Shown here piece by piece: positions 6,628 to 15,130 of a stretch of 42,167 bases of DNA; positions within the stretch are counted from its first letter, which is position 1; the number at the start of each line of letters is the position of its first letter. The notes below the pieces were generated by a model. That model did no database searches. It was not told where the DNA came from and saw only the letters and a program-made list of their open reading frames with translations. This DNA is from a virus, in the IMG/VR virus record IMGVR_UViG_3300018432_000022, positions 1-42,167 of that record; one strand, given 5' to 3'. Both the position numbers and the translations under genes were made by a program.

Positions 6628-7971
6628 GTGCCCGAAGAGCCAGAGCTGCTGCAGCAGGTCAAGCGCATGAGCCCCGAGCTCGCCAAGCGCATCGTCACCC
6701 ACAAGAAGCTCGACGGCTACTTCACAGGGCAGTGCCCATTTCCGCCCGCGATCGAGCAGGCGCGTGTCACGACCGCCTACCAGATGCTCATGTCCTTCGC
6801 GCAGACGAACTACGGCCGGCTGATCGTGAAGGCCGCGACGTCGCGCATGCAGGTCGGCGGCATCCGCTCCGGCGAGAAGGCCACCGACAAGGCGCTGTGG
6901 GGGATCTGGCAAGACAACCGCCTGGACGCCGAGTCGCGCCTCGCGCACGACTGCATCCTCACCCACGGCCGCGCGTTCGCGCTGATCTGGCCCGGTGCCG
7001 ACGGGAACCCCGAGATCACGATCGAGGGACCCGACACGATGATCGTCGAGTACCGCGAGGGCTCCCGCCACGATCGCGTCGCCGCGATGCGCCACTGGAT
7101 CGACGACGACGGGATCCCCTACGTCACGCTCTACCGCCCCGACGGCACCTGGAAGTTCGAGGGCAAGAAGGACAGCGGCCTGGACTCCAAGTGGGAGAAG
7201 CGCACCGTCCCGGACGAGGACTGGCCGATCGTCAACGACGCCGGCGTCGTGCCCGTCGTCGAGCTGAACACCAACCGCAAGCTGCGCACCGGCCGGTTCC
7301 CGGACGCCAGCGGCGACTTCGAGGGCAGCATCGGCCTGCTGGACCGCATCAACGTCCTCGAGTTCCTACGGCTCGTGATCGCGTTCACCGCCGGGTTCCC
7401 GATCCGCGCGGTCATCGGTGACGAGATCCTCCGCGACGACGACGAAAACCCGATCGCGCCGTTCAAGCTCGCGGCCGACATCATCGCGCAGTTCGAGAAC
7501 CCCGAGACAAAGCTCGTCGAGCTCAAGGCGTTCGACCTCAAGGCCTTCGGCGACGCCATCGACCACGACGTCGAAACGCTCGCCGGGATCACGATGACCC
7601 CGGCGTACTACCTGCGATCGATCCCGATCCAGAACATCTCCGCGGACGCAATCCGCGCGACCGACGCGCCGCTGAATGCGCGCCTGGAAGACCACAAGCC
7701 CGCGATCGGCGAGGACTGGGAGGAGGTCCTTCGCGTCATGGGCCTCACCGCCGCACCGCAGATCGCGCTCTCCCCGCGCGCCGAGCTGACCTGGGTCAAC
7801 CGCGAGTCACGGTCGCTGTCCGAACGCGCCGACGCCGCGGTGAAGCTCGCGACCGTCATGCCGTGGCAGGCCGTCGCTGAGATCGCGTTCGACGCGACGC
7901 AGGAAGAGATCTCGCGCTGGGAGACGATGCGCGCCAGCGACCTTCTCCTCGCGCCCCCGCCGCCAGCGTGA
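6628..7971 (+). CDS. portal protein
   Basis: A 447-residue portal of the SPP1 gp6-like type, forming the dodecameric DNA channel at one head vertex. Support comes from its size, its place right after terL and the conserved core segment LLDRINVLEFLRLVIAFTAG (about residues 238-257), followed by a helical stem and wing region. GTG 6628 follows an AGGAGG ribosome site. The stop overlaps the MuF-like gene (GTGA), as is usual for a portal-MuF pair. Confidence 0.92.
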   Translation: MPEEPELLQQVKRMSPELAKRIVTHKKLDGYFTGQCPFPPAIEQARVTTAYQMLMSFAQTNYGRLIVKAATSRMQVGGIRSGEKATDKALWGIWQDNRLDAESRLAHDCILTHGRAFALIWPGADGNPEITIEGPDTMIVEYREGSRHDRVAAMRHWIDDDGIPYVTLYRPDGTWKFEGKKDSGLDSKWEKRTVPDEDWPIVNDAGVVPVVELNTNRKLRTGRFPDASGDFEGSIGLLDRINVLEFLRLVIAFTAGFPIRAVIGDEILRDDDENPIAPFKLAADIIAQFENPETKLVELKAFDLKAFGDAIDHDVETLAGITMTPAYYLRSIPIQNISADAIRATDAPLNARLEDHKPAIGEDWEEVLRVMGLTAAPQIALSPRAELTWVNRESRSLSERADAAVKLATVMPWQAVAEIAFDATQEEISRWETMRASDLLLAPPPPA

Positions 7972-8693
7972 CCGCGCTCGCCGAAGCGCACATCCAGGCG
8001 CAGGCCCGCACCCGCGCCGCGACAGAACGCGCGATCACCACGCTCTGGGCGCAGCTGGCCAGCTACAACGAGGCGGACGTCTCCGCTTTCGTCACTCCCG
8101 CCGTCGCGACGGTCACCGCCGCGCAGCGCGCATCAATCGCTCTGACGGCCGCGTTCATCTCGCGGTCACTGGGGTACCAGCCTTCCCCGATCAGCGCTGC
8201 TCAGGTCATCGCCGCGCTGCGCCCGGGCACGACACCGCAGGAGGTGTACCGCCGGCCGTTCGTGACCGTCTGGACCGACTTGAAGGCCGGGACGCCGTAC
8301 CAGCAGGCCGTCGCCGCGGGACGCGCGCGCGCGCAGGCCACCGCCGCGATGGACGTTCAGCTCGCGATGCGCCAGACCTTGGTGACGATCGGGGAGCGCA
8401 CCGACGACATCCTCGGCTACCGCCGCGTCCCCGATGCCTCCGCGTGCGCCTTCTGTCGTCTCATCGCCGGGCAGCGCTACACGACCGAGCAGCTCATGCC
8501 GGTCCACAACCGGTGTGGCTGCGGCGTCGACCTGATCACCGAGGCCAACCGCGGTGACTTCACCGGCAACCCCGAGAACGACCTGAGCATCACGCGCGAC
8601 GGCGTCACCGCCGCCGTCGTCGAGCACGGCGAGCTTGGCCCCGTGCTCGTCAACGGCGCGCACACCTTCACCTCGCTCGCAGACATCGCCTGA
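7968..8693 (+). CDS. MuF-like head morphogenesis protein
   Basis: A 241-residue minor head protein of the Mu gpF/SPP1 gp7 type, found inside the capsid next to the portal. A likely metal site is Cys160, Cys163, His180, Cys183 and Cys185 (ACAFCRLIAG, then PVHNRCGCGVD), which is typical of this family. In known phages these proteins assist capsid assembly or travel with the DNA. GTG 7968 overlaps the portal stop. The position before the scaffold gene matches the standard head-gene order. Confidence 0.88.
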   Translation: MTALAEAHIQAQARTRAATERAITTLWAQLASYNEADVSAFVTPAVATVTAAQRASIALTAAFISRSLGYQPSPISAAQVIAALRPGTTPQEVYRRPFVTVWTDLKAGTPYQQAVAAGRARAQATAAMDVQLAMRQTLVTIGERTDDILGYRRVPDASACAFCRLIAGQRYTTEQLMPVHNRCGCGVDLITEANRGDFTGNPENDLSITRDGVTAAVVEHGELGPVLVNGAHTFTSLADIA

Positions 8694-8737
8694 CGTCCAC
8701 CGACGCCGCATGGCGTCACCACCCCGAAGGAGGCCGC

Positions 8738-9571
8738 ATGGCCACGACGGACCCCGCCGTCCACCCCGACATGCTCGCGCTCGCGCTCGCGCTCGCCGAT
8801 CTCGAACGGCCCGCATGGGCCGACGAGAGCGCGGCGATCCCCGCGTGGCACCCGCGCCTCGAAGGAGACGACGACGAGTCTGAGTCCGACGACGACCAGG
8901 ACGACGACAGCGAGAAGGACACCGAGGATGCCGACGTCGACGACGACCAGGACGACGACGAGAAGGACACTGACGACGAGTCCGACGACGACGACGAGGT
9001 CAAGCTCAAGCGCGAGTCGCGCAAGCACGAGCGGCGGTGGAAGCGCGAGAAGGCCGCCCGCGAGAAGGTCGAGCGCGAGCTCGCCGGCATCAAGAAGGGC
9101 CGCAAGTCCGCCGAGCAGAAAGCGATCGACGACGCGAAGTCCGCCGGTCGCCAGGAAGCGGTCAGCGAGTTCGAGAAGACCCGCCGCGCCGACCGCCTCG
9201 AGGTCGCCGTCACGCGCCTCGCGACGAAGGGCGTGCCGATCGGTGAGGGCGACGACGCCAAGAAGGTGAAGTTCGCCGACCCCGAGGACGTCCTGATGTA
9301 CCTCGAGCGGCGCATCACCCGCGGCGAGCTGGACGCCAACGACGTCTACGACGATGACGGCAAGGTCCGCGTCGAAGCGCTCACCGAGGAGCTCGCCGAG
9401 CTCGCCGAGGACAAGCCCGGATGGCTCGTCGGTGCCGCCGCCGGCGCCGGCAAGGGCGGAGGCACCCGCAACGGCGACTCCGACGCCGGCAAAGGCTCGA
9501 GCGGCAGCGGTGAGGACAGCGTCGAATCGCATTTCGCCAAGGTGCGCCGGCACGCGCCGGCCACGAAGTAG
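8738..9571 (+). CDS. scaffold-like protein
   Basis: A 277-residue protein placed where phages encode the head scaffold, upstream of the major capsid. It has an extremely acidic Asp/Glu repeat block (about residues 44-86). A charged, probably coiled-coil region (KHERRWKREKAAREKVEREL and after) follows, then a Gly/Ser-rich linker and a basic tail (HFAKVRRHAPATK) that could bind the coat. This layout suits a scaffold that organises the prohead and then leaves. No protease gene was seen. ATG 8738 has a strong AAGGAGG. Confidence 0.85.
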   Translation: MATTDPAVHPDMLALALALADLERPAWADESAAIPAWHPRLEGDDDESESDDDQDDDSEKDTEDADVDDDQDDDEKDTDDESDDDDEVKLKRESRKHERRWKREKAAREKVERELAGIKKGRKSAEQKAIDDAKSAGRQEAVSEFEKTRRADRLEVAVTRLATKGVPIGEGDDAKKVKFADPEDVLMYLERRITRGELDANDVYDDDGKVRVEALTEELAELAEDKPGWLVGAAAGAGKGGGTRNGDSDAGKGSSGSGEDSVESHFAKVRRHAPATK

Positions 9572-9605
9572 CTCACCCACCCGGAACCGAGAGGAGCAAC
9601 CACCC

Positions 9606-9770
9606 ATGGCCGAACGCAAGGGCGTGCTCAAGCAGCACAAGGAGCGCATGAAGAACGACTCCGCCTACCGCGAGGCAGCGCTCACCCCGCCAGGCAACCA
9701 CCCGCCCGGCGGGCACGTCGACGGCGAGCAGCTCACCGCCGACGGCAAGCCCGCGAAGGGCGACGCGTAG
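9606..9770 (+). CDS. small hydrophilic head-region protein
   Basis: A 54-residue hydrophilic protein with a basic N-terminus (ERKGVLKQHKERMKNDSAYR) and a Gly/Pro-rich end. It follows a GAGGAG site. It lies between the scaffold and the major capsid gene, the usual place for a head decoration or assembly factor, but no such fold can be shown. It precedes the strong two-tier hairpin at 9825-9871. Confidence 0.55.
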   Translation: MAERKGVLKQHKERMKNDSAYREAALTPPGNHPPGGHVDGEQLTADGKPAKGDA

Positions 9771-9824
9771 CGCAAGACCACATCGTTCGAGCCAGCTGCA
9801 CAGCCGGCTCCTCCCGCTGCATCC

Positions 9825-9871
9825 GGCTGGCCGCGCAACAGCTCTCGCACGAGAGCAGCGCGCGGCCAGCC
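9825..9871 (+). terminator. two-tier hairpin before the capsid gene
   Basis: An outer perfect 12-bp stem, GGCTGGCCGCGC (9825-9836) with GCGCGGCCAGCC (9860-9871), encloses an inner 6-bp stem, GCTCTC (9841-9846) with GAGAGC (9851-9856). It lies in a 212-base gene-free gap upstream of the major capsid. It may be a partial terminator, an RNase processing site or a stabiliser of the capsid message. A promoter for the capsid gene may also lie in this gap, but none is clear. Confidence 0.6.
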
Positions 9872-9982
9872 AGTCGCACCCCCCACGCCTGAGCTCGGCT
9901 CGGCACCCCGACCGCACGGTCCACCCCCGGCAGCCGCAGGGCGGCCTTCTCCCATCACCCATTCATTTCGGAGGGCTTCCCC

Positions 9983-10924
9983 ATGCCTGACTTTCTCACG
10001 ATGCCCCAGATCGCGAACCGTGCTCTGGCGACCCTGTACAACACGACCGTCCTCGCCGGCGTCGTGCACCGCGACTTCGATCCGGCGTTCGCCGGCAAGC
10101 AGGGCGACACGGTCAACGTGCGCGTCCCGATTGTCTTCCAGGCCAACGAGTTCGATCGTGCGCAGGGCATCCAGCTGCAGAACCCCGCCGAGGACACGTT
10201 CCCCGTCGTCCTGGACAAGATCGCCGACGTCTCGTTCGCCGTCACCTCGGAGGACATGACGCTTGTCATCGACGACTTCGCCGAGCGTCTCCTCGCCCCG
10301 GCGATGGAGGCCATCTCGCAGAAGATCGACGGTGACCTCGCGATCGAGCTCGTCGCGGCCGCCAACCAGGTCGCCAACCCGGCCGGCGACTACGTCGAGC
10401 AGCAGGCCGGCGGCGGCGTCGTGACCAGCCCCGACGCGGAGCACCCCGCGAAGGTGCTCATCCCGGCCAAGACGCGGCTCAGCCGCGCCAAGCTGCCGAC
10501 GATGAATCGCTACGCCGTCCTGTCGCCGGAGGGCGCCGGGGAGATGCTCGGCGACCCGATCATGCACGAGGCCCACAGGCGCGGCGACACCGACGGCCTC
10601 ATCGAGGCCGCGATCGGCCGCAAGTTCGGGTTCGACAGCTACGAGTCCCAGGCACTCGGCTATGGCCCCGGTCTCCCCGGCCAGGCCGACGGCGTCGCGT
10701 TCCATCGCGACGCGATCACCCTCGCGACCCGCACGCTCGAGAAGCCGCTCGGCAAGGTCGGCGCGCAGGCCGCGATCGCCAACTACAAGGGCCTCGGCCT
10801 CCGCGTCGTCTACGACTACGACATCACCTACAAGCAGACCGTCGTCTCCGTGGACTTCCTCTACGGCGTCCGCGCGGTCCGGCCGCAGGGCGCTGTCGAG
10901 CTCGACCTCGCGCAGGGCTCCTGA
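9983..10924 (+). CDS. major capsid protein (P22 coat-like)
   Basis: A 313-residue coat protein that forms the icosahedral shell. The pattern (DFLTMPQIANRALATLYNTT, then GDTVNVRVPIVF, then SFAVTSEDMTLVIDDFAERL) matches the P22 gp5-like group within the HK97 coat fold. No N-terminal delta domain or protease site is evident. It has its own strong ribosome site (GGAGGG) and is bracketed by strong hairpins at 9825-9871 and 10940-10981. That would let it be expressed as a separately stabilised message and at a higher level than its neighbours. Confidence 0.92.
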   Translation: MPDFLTMPQIANRALATLYNTTVLAGVVHRDFDPAFAGKQGDTVNVRVPIVFQANEFDRAQGIQLQNPAEDTFPVVLDKIADVSFAVTSEDMTLVIDDFAERLLAPAMEAISQKIDGDLAIELVAAANQVANPAGDYVEQQAGGGVVTSPDAEHPAKVLIPAKTRLSRAKLPTMNRYAVLSPEGAGEMLGDPIMHEAHRRGDTDGLIEAAIGRKFGFDSYESQALGYGPGLPGQADGVAFHRDAITLATRTLEKPLGKVGAQAAIANYKGLGLRVVYDYDITYKQTVVSVDFLYGVRAVRPQGAVELDLAQGS

Positions 10925-10939
10925 GCCAGTGATCCGATC

Positions 10940-10981
10940 TGACGGGCGTCCAGTGCATCGCCGTGCACCGGGCGCCCGTCA
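10940..10981 (+). terminator. strong hairpin after the capsid gene
   Basis: A 12-bp stem with one G-U pair (10940-10951 with 10970-10981) continues inward, past a single A-C mismatch, into GTGCA/TGCAC (10953-10957 with 10964-10968). It starts 16 bases after the capsid stop and ends 12 bases before the next ATG. It is probably a partial terminator or 3' stabiliser that makes capsid transcripts more abundant than downstream ones. Confidence 0.65.
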
Positions 10982-10993
10982 CCGGGCGACCTC

Positions 10994-11473
10994 ATGACCC
11001 CCGTCGTCATCCCCGACACTCCGCTCGCGTTCGCGACCAGCGCCGACGTCGCGACTCGTCTCGGGCGGGCGTTGACCGAAGCCGAGACCGCCCAGATCGA
11101 CGGTGCGCTCGGCGACGTCGCTCAGCTCATCCGCCAGGCCGGCGGCAAGGCAGCCGACTGGATGCCGGCCACCACCGTCCCCAGGCTCCTGAGGTCGCTG
11201 AGCATCGAGAAGGCGATCGGCGTGATCGTCAACCCGCACAACCTCGCATCCGAGTCCGAGCAGCTCGGCGCCTACCAGCACTCCCAGACCTTCCCCCGCA
11301 GCGCCGACATCGGCATCTTCCTCAGCGACGACGAGCGCCGCCAAGTCCGACGGGCCATCTACGGCACCAACGCAGCGTCAGTCCGACCGCCATCACTCGT
11401 CGACGACCTGCGTCGCGCCGACAGCGGCCAGATCACCGTCGTTGACAGCGCCGAGGAGACGGCGAGCGCGTGA
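10994..11473 (+). CDS. head-tail connector (adaptor)
   Basis: A 159-residue protein in the adaptor position, directly after the major capsid. Its helical make-up (ADVATRLGRALTEAETAQID and after) is typical of Gp15/Gp6-like adaptors that dock below the portal. The C-terminal half contains a conserved-looking Tyr/Gly/Asn segment and a variable tail. It is followed, through a GTGA overlap, by the glycosyltransferase cassette instead of the expected stopper gene, which occurs only at 16561. The cassette therefore splits the connector block. Confidence 0.75.
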   Translation: MTPVVIPDTPLAFATSADVATRLGRALTEAETAQIDGALGDVAQLIRQAGGKAADWMPATTVPRLLRSLSIEKAIGVIVNPHNLASESEQLGAYQHSQTFPRSADIGIFLSDDERRQVRRAIYGTNAASVRPPSLVDDLRRADSGQITVVDSAEETASA

Positions 11474-12108
11474 GCCTCGCGCTCCTCGTACCGGTGCTCG
11501 ATCGCCCGCAGAACGTCGCGCCGCTGCTCGAGTCGATCTACGCGACGACACCGGGCCCGTACCGCGTGCTGTTCATCTGCGACCCCGACGACACCGGCGA
11601 GATCGCCGCGATCGCGCGTGAGGGCGGATCGGCGATCCTCTCCGGGGGCAGCTACGCGAGCAAGATCAACGCCGGCATCCGCGCGACCACGGAGACGCTG
11701 GTCTTCCTCGGCGCCGACGACCTGCGGTTCACGGCCGGCTGGCTGCCGGCGGCCACAGCGCGGCTCGGCGACCAGGTGCACGTCGTCGGTGTCAACGACG
11801 GCCTGCAGCGCGAGCGACGCCCCGATCACGCCACCCACTTCCTCATGACCCGCGCGTACGCGCAGCAGCCGACGGCCGACGGGCAGCCCGGTCCGCTCAG
11901 CACGGCGTACTCGCACTCGTTCGTCGACGACGAGCTCATCGCGACCGCCACCGCGCGCGACGCATACGCCTACGAGCCCCGGTCGCTCGTCAAGCATCTG
12001 CACTGGGTCAACGGCACCGCTGCCGACGACGAGACGTACCGCCGCGGCCGCGCCCAGTTTCGCCAGGACCGCAAGACGTTCGGCAGGAGGTCAGCACTGT
12101 GGATCTAG
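11470..12108 (+). CDS. GT-A-like glycosyltransferase 1
   Basis: A 212-residue protein of the GT2-like glycosyltransferase type. It begins with the nucleotide-sugar binding strand (SLALLVPVLDRPQNVAPLLE). A metal-binding position follows at TLVFLGADDLRF (about residues 76-87), then a C-terminal part with HSFVDDELIATA in the place of the acceptor-side ED motif. No membrane span or signal peptide is seen, so it should act in the cytoplasm, moving sugar from a nucleotide donor to an unknown acceptor. It is the first gene of the cassette. The start overlaps the connector stop (GTGA). Confidence 0.8.
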   Translation: MSLALLVPVLDRPQNVAPLLESIYATTPGPYRVLFICDPDDTGEIAAIAREGGSAILSGGSYASKINAGIRATTETLVFLGADDLRFTAGWLPAATARLGDQVHVVGVNDGLQRERRPDHATHFLMTRAYAQQPTADGQPGPLSTAYSHSFVDDELIATATARDAYAYEPRSLVKHLHWVNGTAADDETYRRGRAQFRQDRKTFGRRSALWI

Positions 12109-12722
12109 ACGTCACCGTCGTCACCGGCACCTACGGCGCCCTCTCCTGGGAGCACCTCGCGAACACACGCGCGGGCGCATCCGTCCCGGCCGGGGTGCCA
12201 TGGATCCACGAGCACGGCGAGACGCTGCACGACGCGCGCAACAGCGCGCTCGAGCAGGTGCAGACCGCGCACGTTGTGTTCCTCGACGCCGACGACGAGC
12301 TCGAGCCCGGCTACCTGCGCGCCATGGCGGCCGGCAGCGCCGACCTGCGAGCCCCGGCGGTGCGCTACGTGACGCCCCGCGGCCGCGGTCGCGCGCCATA
12401 CGTCCCGCGTGTCGCCGGGCACACCCACGACTGCACCGCCGCGTGCCTGAAGCACGGCAACTGGATCGTGATCGGCGCGTGGGCACCCACCGAGCTCGTG
12501 CGCAGCATCGGCGGCTTCCGCGACTTCGCGTGGAGCGAGGACTGGGATCTCTGGCTGCGGTGCGCGCTGGCCGGCGCGACCATCGAGCCGCTGCCCAGCG
12601 CGATCTACCGCGCGCACGTGCGCGCCGACAGCCGCAATCGTGCACCCGACCGTGCCGCGCGCCTCGCCGCGCACCACGCGATCTACGCCGCGAACTTCTC
12701 GGAGCTCTGCGAAACCACATGA
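12099..12722 (+). CDS. GT-A-like glycosyltransferase 2
   Basis: A 207-residue GT2-like enzyme. The DxD-like metal motif is FLDADDELEPGYL (about residues 64-76), and the later WSEDWDLWLR (about 144-153) fits the catalytic ED position of GT2 enzymes. It is cytoplasmic by lack of hydrophobic segments. The GTG start follows AGGAGG and overlaps the previous gene by 10 bases. The sugar donor and acceptor cannot be read from the sequence. It sits between the first transferase and the metallopeptidase-like gene. Confidence 0.85.
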   Translation: MDLDVTVVTGTYGALSWEHLANTRAGASVPAGVPWIHEHGETLHDARNSALEQVQTAHVVFLDADDELEPGYLRAMAAGSADLRAPAVRYVTPRGRGRAPYVPRVAGHTHDCTAACLKHGNWIVIGAWAPTELVRSIGGFRDFAWSEDWDLWLRCALAGATIEPLPSAIYRAHVRADSRNRAPDRAARLAAHHAIYAANFSELCETT

Positions 12723-13228
12723 CAGCCGCCCAGCAGCGTGCTCTCGGCGCGTACGTCCGCGAAATCGCCGACACGCTCAGCCTCGTCGAGTGGAAGCTCG
12801 TACTCATCCACGACCGGCCTGATGGCGCCGGCCCCGGGACCTCCGGGCACTGCCACGTCACCTTCGGCCACACCCACGCGCGGATCTGGATCGAGCCGAC
12901 CGCGCCCGAGGAGCGACCCGACTGGGTGCGCTACGTCGTCACGCACGAACTGCTGCACATTCCATTGCAGGCACCGTGGTGGGCGTGGTCGCGTCCGGTC
13001 GAGGATCTCGTCGGTGTTTCTACCTACGACGCGATCTGCGCAAATGCCATCACCGCTTGGGAGGACACCGTCGATCGTCTCGCGCGCGTCATCGGACCGA
13101 TGCTCCCCCACTGCGACTGGACCGCGGACCCAGCGGCCGACTGGATCGCCGAGCCCGACACCGATCGAGAGCTCGTGCTCTACAGCCGCATGTACCACGA
13201 GGCCGGCCACGAGAGGCCACTCTCGTGA
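12719..13228 (+). CDS. HExxH metallopeptidase-like protein
   Basis: A 169-residue protein with the zinc-peptidase signature THELLH (His76, Glu77, His80) on a predicted helix (RYVVTHELLHIPLQ). Other possible metal ligands are in HTHARIWIEP and in later acidic residues, but the third ligand is not certain. Small phage-encoded proteins of this type are known, often unassigned. It has no signal peptide, so any cut would be cytoplasmic. ATG 12719 overlaps the previous stop (ATGA). Its place inside a glycosyltransferase cassette is unexpected; it could process a cassette protein or be inactive. Function is inference. Confidence 0.65.
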   Translation: MTAAQQRALGAYVREIADTLSLVEWKLVLIHDRPDGAGPGTSGHCHVTFGHTHARIWIEPTAPEERPDWVRYVVTHELLHIPLQAPWWAWSRPVEDLVGVSTYDAICANAITAWEDTVDRLARVIGPMLPHCDWTADPAADWIAEPDTDRELVLYSRMYHEAGHERPLS

Positions 13229-13809
13229 GCGTCTGTCTGCTCGCAATCGGAGATGGCCGCGACCGCTACCACGCGCACTCGTGGGCGTCCCTGCGCGAAA
13301 TGCTGCCCGACGTCGAGCACACCGTCGAGATCGATGATCGGGAGCACCGCCTCGGGTTCGCCGGCGCGATCGCCGAGGGATGGCGCCAGGCACTGCGCAC
13401 CGACGCGACGCACATCTTCCACGCCGAACTGGACTTCACCTACCTCGAGCCGATCAACCTGGCCGGGATGATCGGCGTCCTGCACGCGCGGCCACATCTC
13501 GCGCAGGTCAGCCTGAAGCGTCAGCCCGTCAACGCAGCGGAGGTGATGGCCGGCGGCTTCGTGGAATGCCAGCCCGACAGCTACCGCGAGGTCGACGGCG
13601 TCACCGAGCACGCGGTGTGCTTCACCACCAACCCGTCCGTCTACCCTGCCGCGCTCTGCCACCGCGGGTGGCCGCAGGTCGCGTTCTCCGAGGGCGTCTT
13701 CTCCGCCAGCCTGCGTGACGAGGGTTGGCGCTTCGCGATCTGGGGCGCCAAGTTCGACGCGCCGCGCGTGCAGCACATCGGTGACGTGCGCGCCGGAGCG
13801 GGCTACTGA
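13225..13809 (+). CDS. GT-A-like glycosyltransferase 3
   Basis: A 194-residue protein with the overall layout of a small GT-A transferase. It has an N-terminal strand VCLLAIGDGRDRYHAHSW and a metal-site-like segment HIFHAELDFTYLEPIN (about residues 68-83), where ELD replaces the usual DxD. A C-terminal SEGVFSASLRDEGW segment follows. The replacement weakens the call, and it could be a degenerate or divergent enzyme. The start GTG 13225 overlaps the peptidase-like gene's stop, and its own stop forms a TGATG with the methyltransferase gene. Confidence 0.7.
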   Translation: MSVCLLAIGDGRDRYHAHSWASLREMLPDVEHTVEIDDREHRLGFAGAIAEGWRQALRTDATHIFHAELDFTYLEPINLAGMIGVLHARPHLAQVSLKRQPVNAAEVMAGGFVECQPDSYREVDGVTEHAVCFTTNPSVYPAALCHRGWPQVAFSEGVFSASLRDEGWRFAIWGAKFDAPRVQHIGDVRAGAGY

Positions 13810-14447
13810 TGGCGTACGACGCGGGGTTCTTCGACGCTATCCGCGCCGGCATCCAGCGGTCCGCCGGCGCGGTCGTCCCGATCCTCACCTCCGCGCTCGA
13901 GTCGGCGCTCCCGGCGCGCACGCTGATCGATGTCGGATGCGGCGAGGGATGGTGGGGCGCGGAGTTCGCCGCCGCCGGGTTCGCCGCCGAGGGCATCGAC
14001 GCGAACCCCGACCACACCGAGATCACCGTGCGCGACCACGACCTCGAGCAGCCCCTCCCCGCGATCGGGTGCTTCGGGCTCGCGCTGTGCCTGGAGGTCG
14101 CCGAGCATCTCTCGCCGCAGCGCGGACCATCGTTCATCGCCGAGCTGTGCGGCCTGTCGGACCTCATCGTGTTCTCCGCGGCGATCCCAGGGCAGGGCGG
14201 CACCGGGCACCTCAACGAGCAGTGGCCCGCCTACTGGGTCGACCTGTTCGCCGAGCAGCAGTTTGTGTGCTCCGGCGCGCTGCGCTGGCAGATCTGGAAT
14301 GACGACCGCGTCGAGAACTGGTACCGCCAGAACCTGCTCGTCGCGACGCGCTACCCCGAACGGTTACCGGCGCTGTTTGACTCGCCGCTGACCCCGATGT
14401 GGCCGGTCGTGCATCCGGTGCTCTTCGACGCGCGACGGTCGTCGTGA
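13809..14447 (+). CDS. SAM-dependent methyltransferase
   Basis: A 212-residue class I methyltransferase. Motif I is LIDVGCGEGWWG (about residues 39-50), followed by EGIDANPD (motif II acid loop) and LALCLEVAEHL (motif IV/V region). Such enzymes move a methyl group from SAM to O, N or C atoms. Among glycosyltransferases, methylation of a sugar hydroxyl is the simplest reading. A protein, lipid or nucleotide-sugar substrate is possible. There is no DNA-methylase target motif such as NPPY. The ATG shares a base with the previous stop (TGATG). Confidence 0.85.
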   Translation: MAYDAGFFDAIRAGIQRSAGAVVPILTSALESALPARTLIDVGCGEGWWGAEFAAAGFAAEGIDANPDHTEITVRDHDLEQPLPAIGCFGLALCLEVAEHLSPQRGPSFIAELCGLSDLIVFSAAIPGQGGTGHLNEQWPAYWVDLFAEQQFVCSGALRWQIWNDDRVENWYRQNLLVATRYPERLPALFDSPLTPMWPVVHPVLFDARRSS

Positions 14448-15130
14448 ACATCTCCGTCCTCGTGCCGTATCGGCCCGATCACGGGCACCGAGACCGCGCG
14501 TGGGCGTGGATCGAAAGGCGCTGGCGCGCACTACTTCCGGACGTCGAGATCGTGGTGCACCAGGCGCCGGCCGGTGCAACCCCCGCGCAGTTCAATCACC
14601 CGTGGGCGATCAACCGCGCCGCCGAGCGCGCCGCCGGCGACGTGTTCGTCGTCGCCGACGCGGACACCGCCTTCGATCCCGACTGGGTCCGCGCCGCGGC
14701 CGGCCTGGTGGCCGACGGCGACGCGCCCTGGGTGCTGCCGCGCTACTACGACCAGCTGACCGAGCAGTCCACCACGCGTCTGCTGCAAGGTGACCCAGCC
14801 GGACCGATCGGCGCGTACGACGTTGGATGGCGAGGAGACAGCGTTTCCTGGTCGGGCCTGGTCGTCGTGCCGCGAGAGGGCTTTGAAGCGGTCAGTGGCT
14901 ACGACGAGCGCTGGGCGTTCTGGGGCGGCGACGACGTCACGTTCGCGTGCTCGATGAACACGCTGCATGGGCCGGTCGTGCGATGCGATGGCGCCGCGAT
15001 GCACTGCTGGCATCCACGCACCCACCTCGACGCGCAGCCAGGCGACCAGCACGACCTGATGAACGACTACCTGGACGCGAGCGGCAACCCGGAAGCGATG
15101 CGCGCGCTGATCGCAGCGCGGCCCTCATGA
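14444..15130 (+). CDS. GT-A-like glycosyltransferase 4
   Basis: A 228-residue transferase. The opening strand NISVLVPYRPDHGHRDRAW leads to a DxD metal motif, VFVVADADTAFDPDW (about residues 66-80). The C-terminal GYDERWAFWGGDDVTFAC resembles the Gly-rich, acid-containing end of galactosyltransferase-like enzymes. It is clearly related to the transferase at 15897, sharing VPYRP/IPWRP, ADAD, LTEQST/LTEAST and the WGGDD/WGSED end, so the two are probably tandem duplicates. GTG 14444 overlaps the methyltransferase stop. Confidence 0.85.
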   Translation: MNISVLVPYRPDHGHRDRAWAWIERRWRALLPDVEIVVHQAPAGATPAQFNHPWAINRAAERAAGDVFVVADADTAFDPDWVRAAAGLVADGDAPWVLPRYYDQLTEQSTTRLLQGDPAGPIGAYDVGWRGDSVSWSGLVVVPREGFEAVSGYDERWAFWGGDDVTFACSMNTLHGPVVRCDGAAMHCWHPRTHLDAQPGDQHDLMNDYLDASGNPEAMRALIAARPS

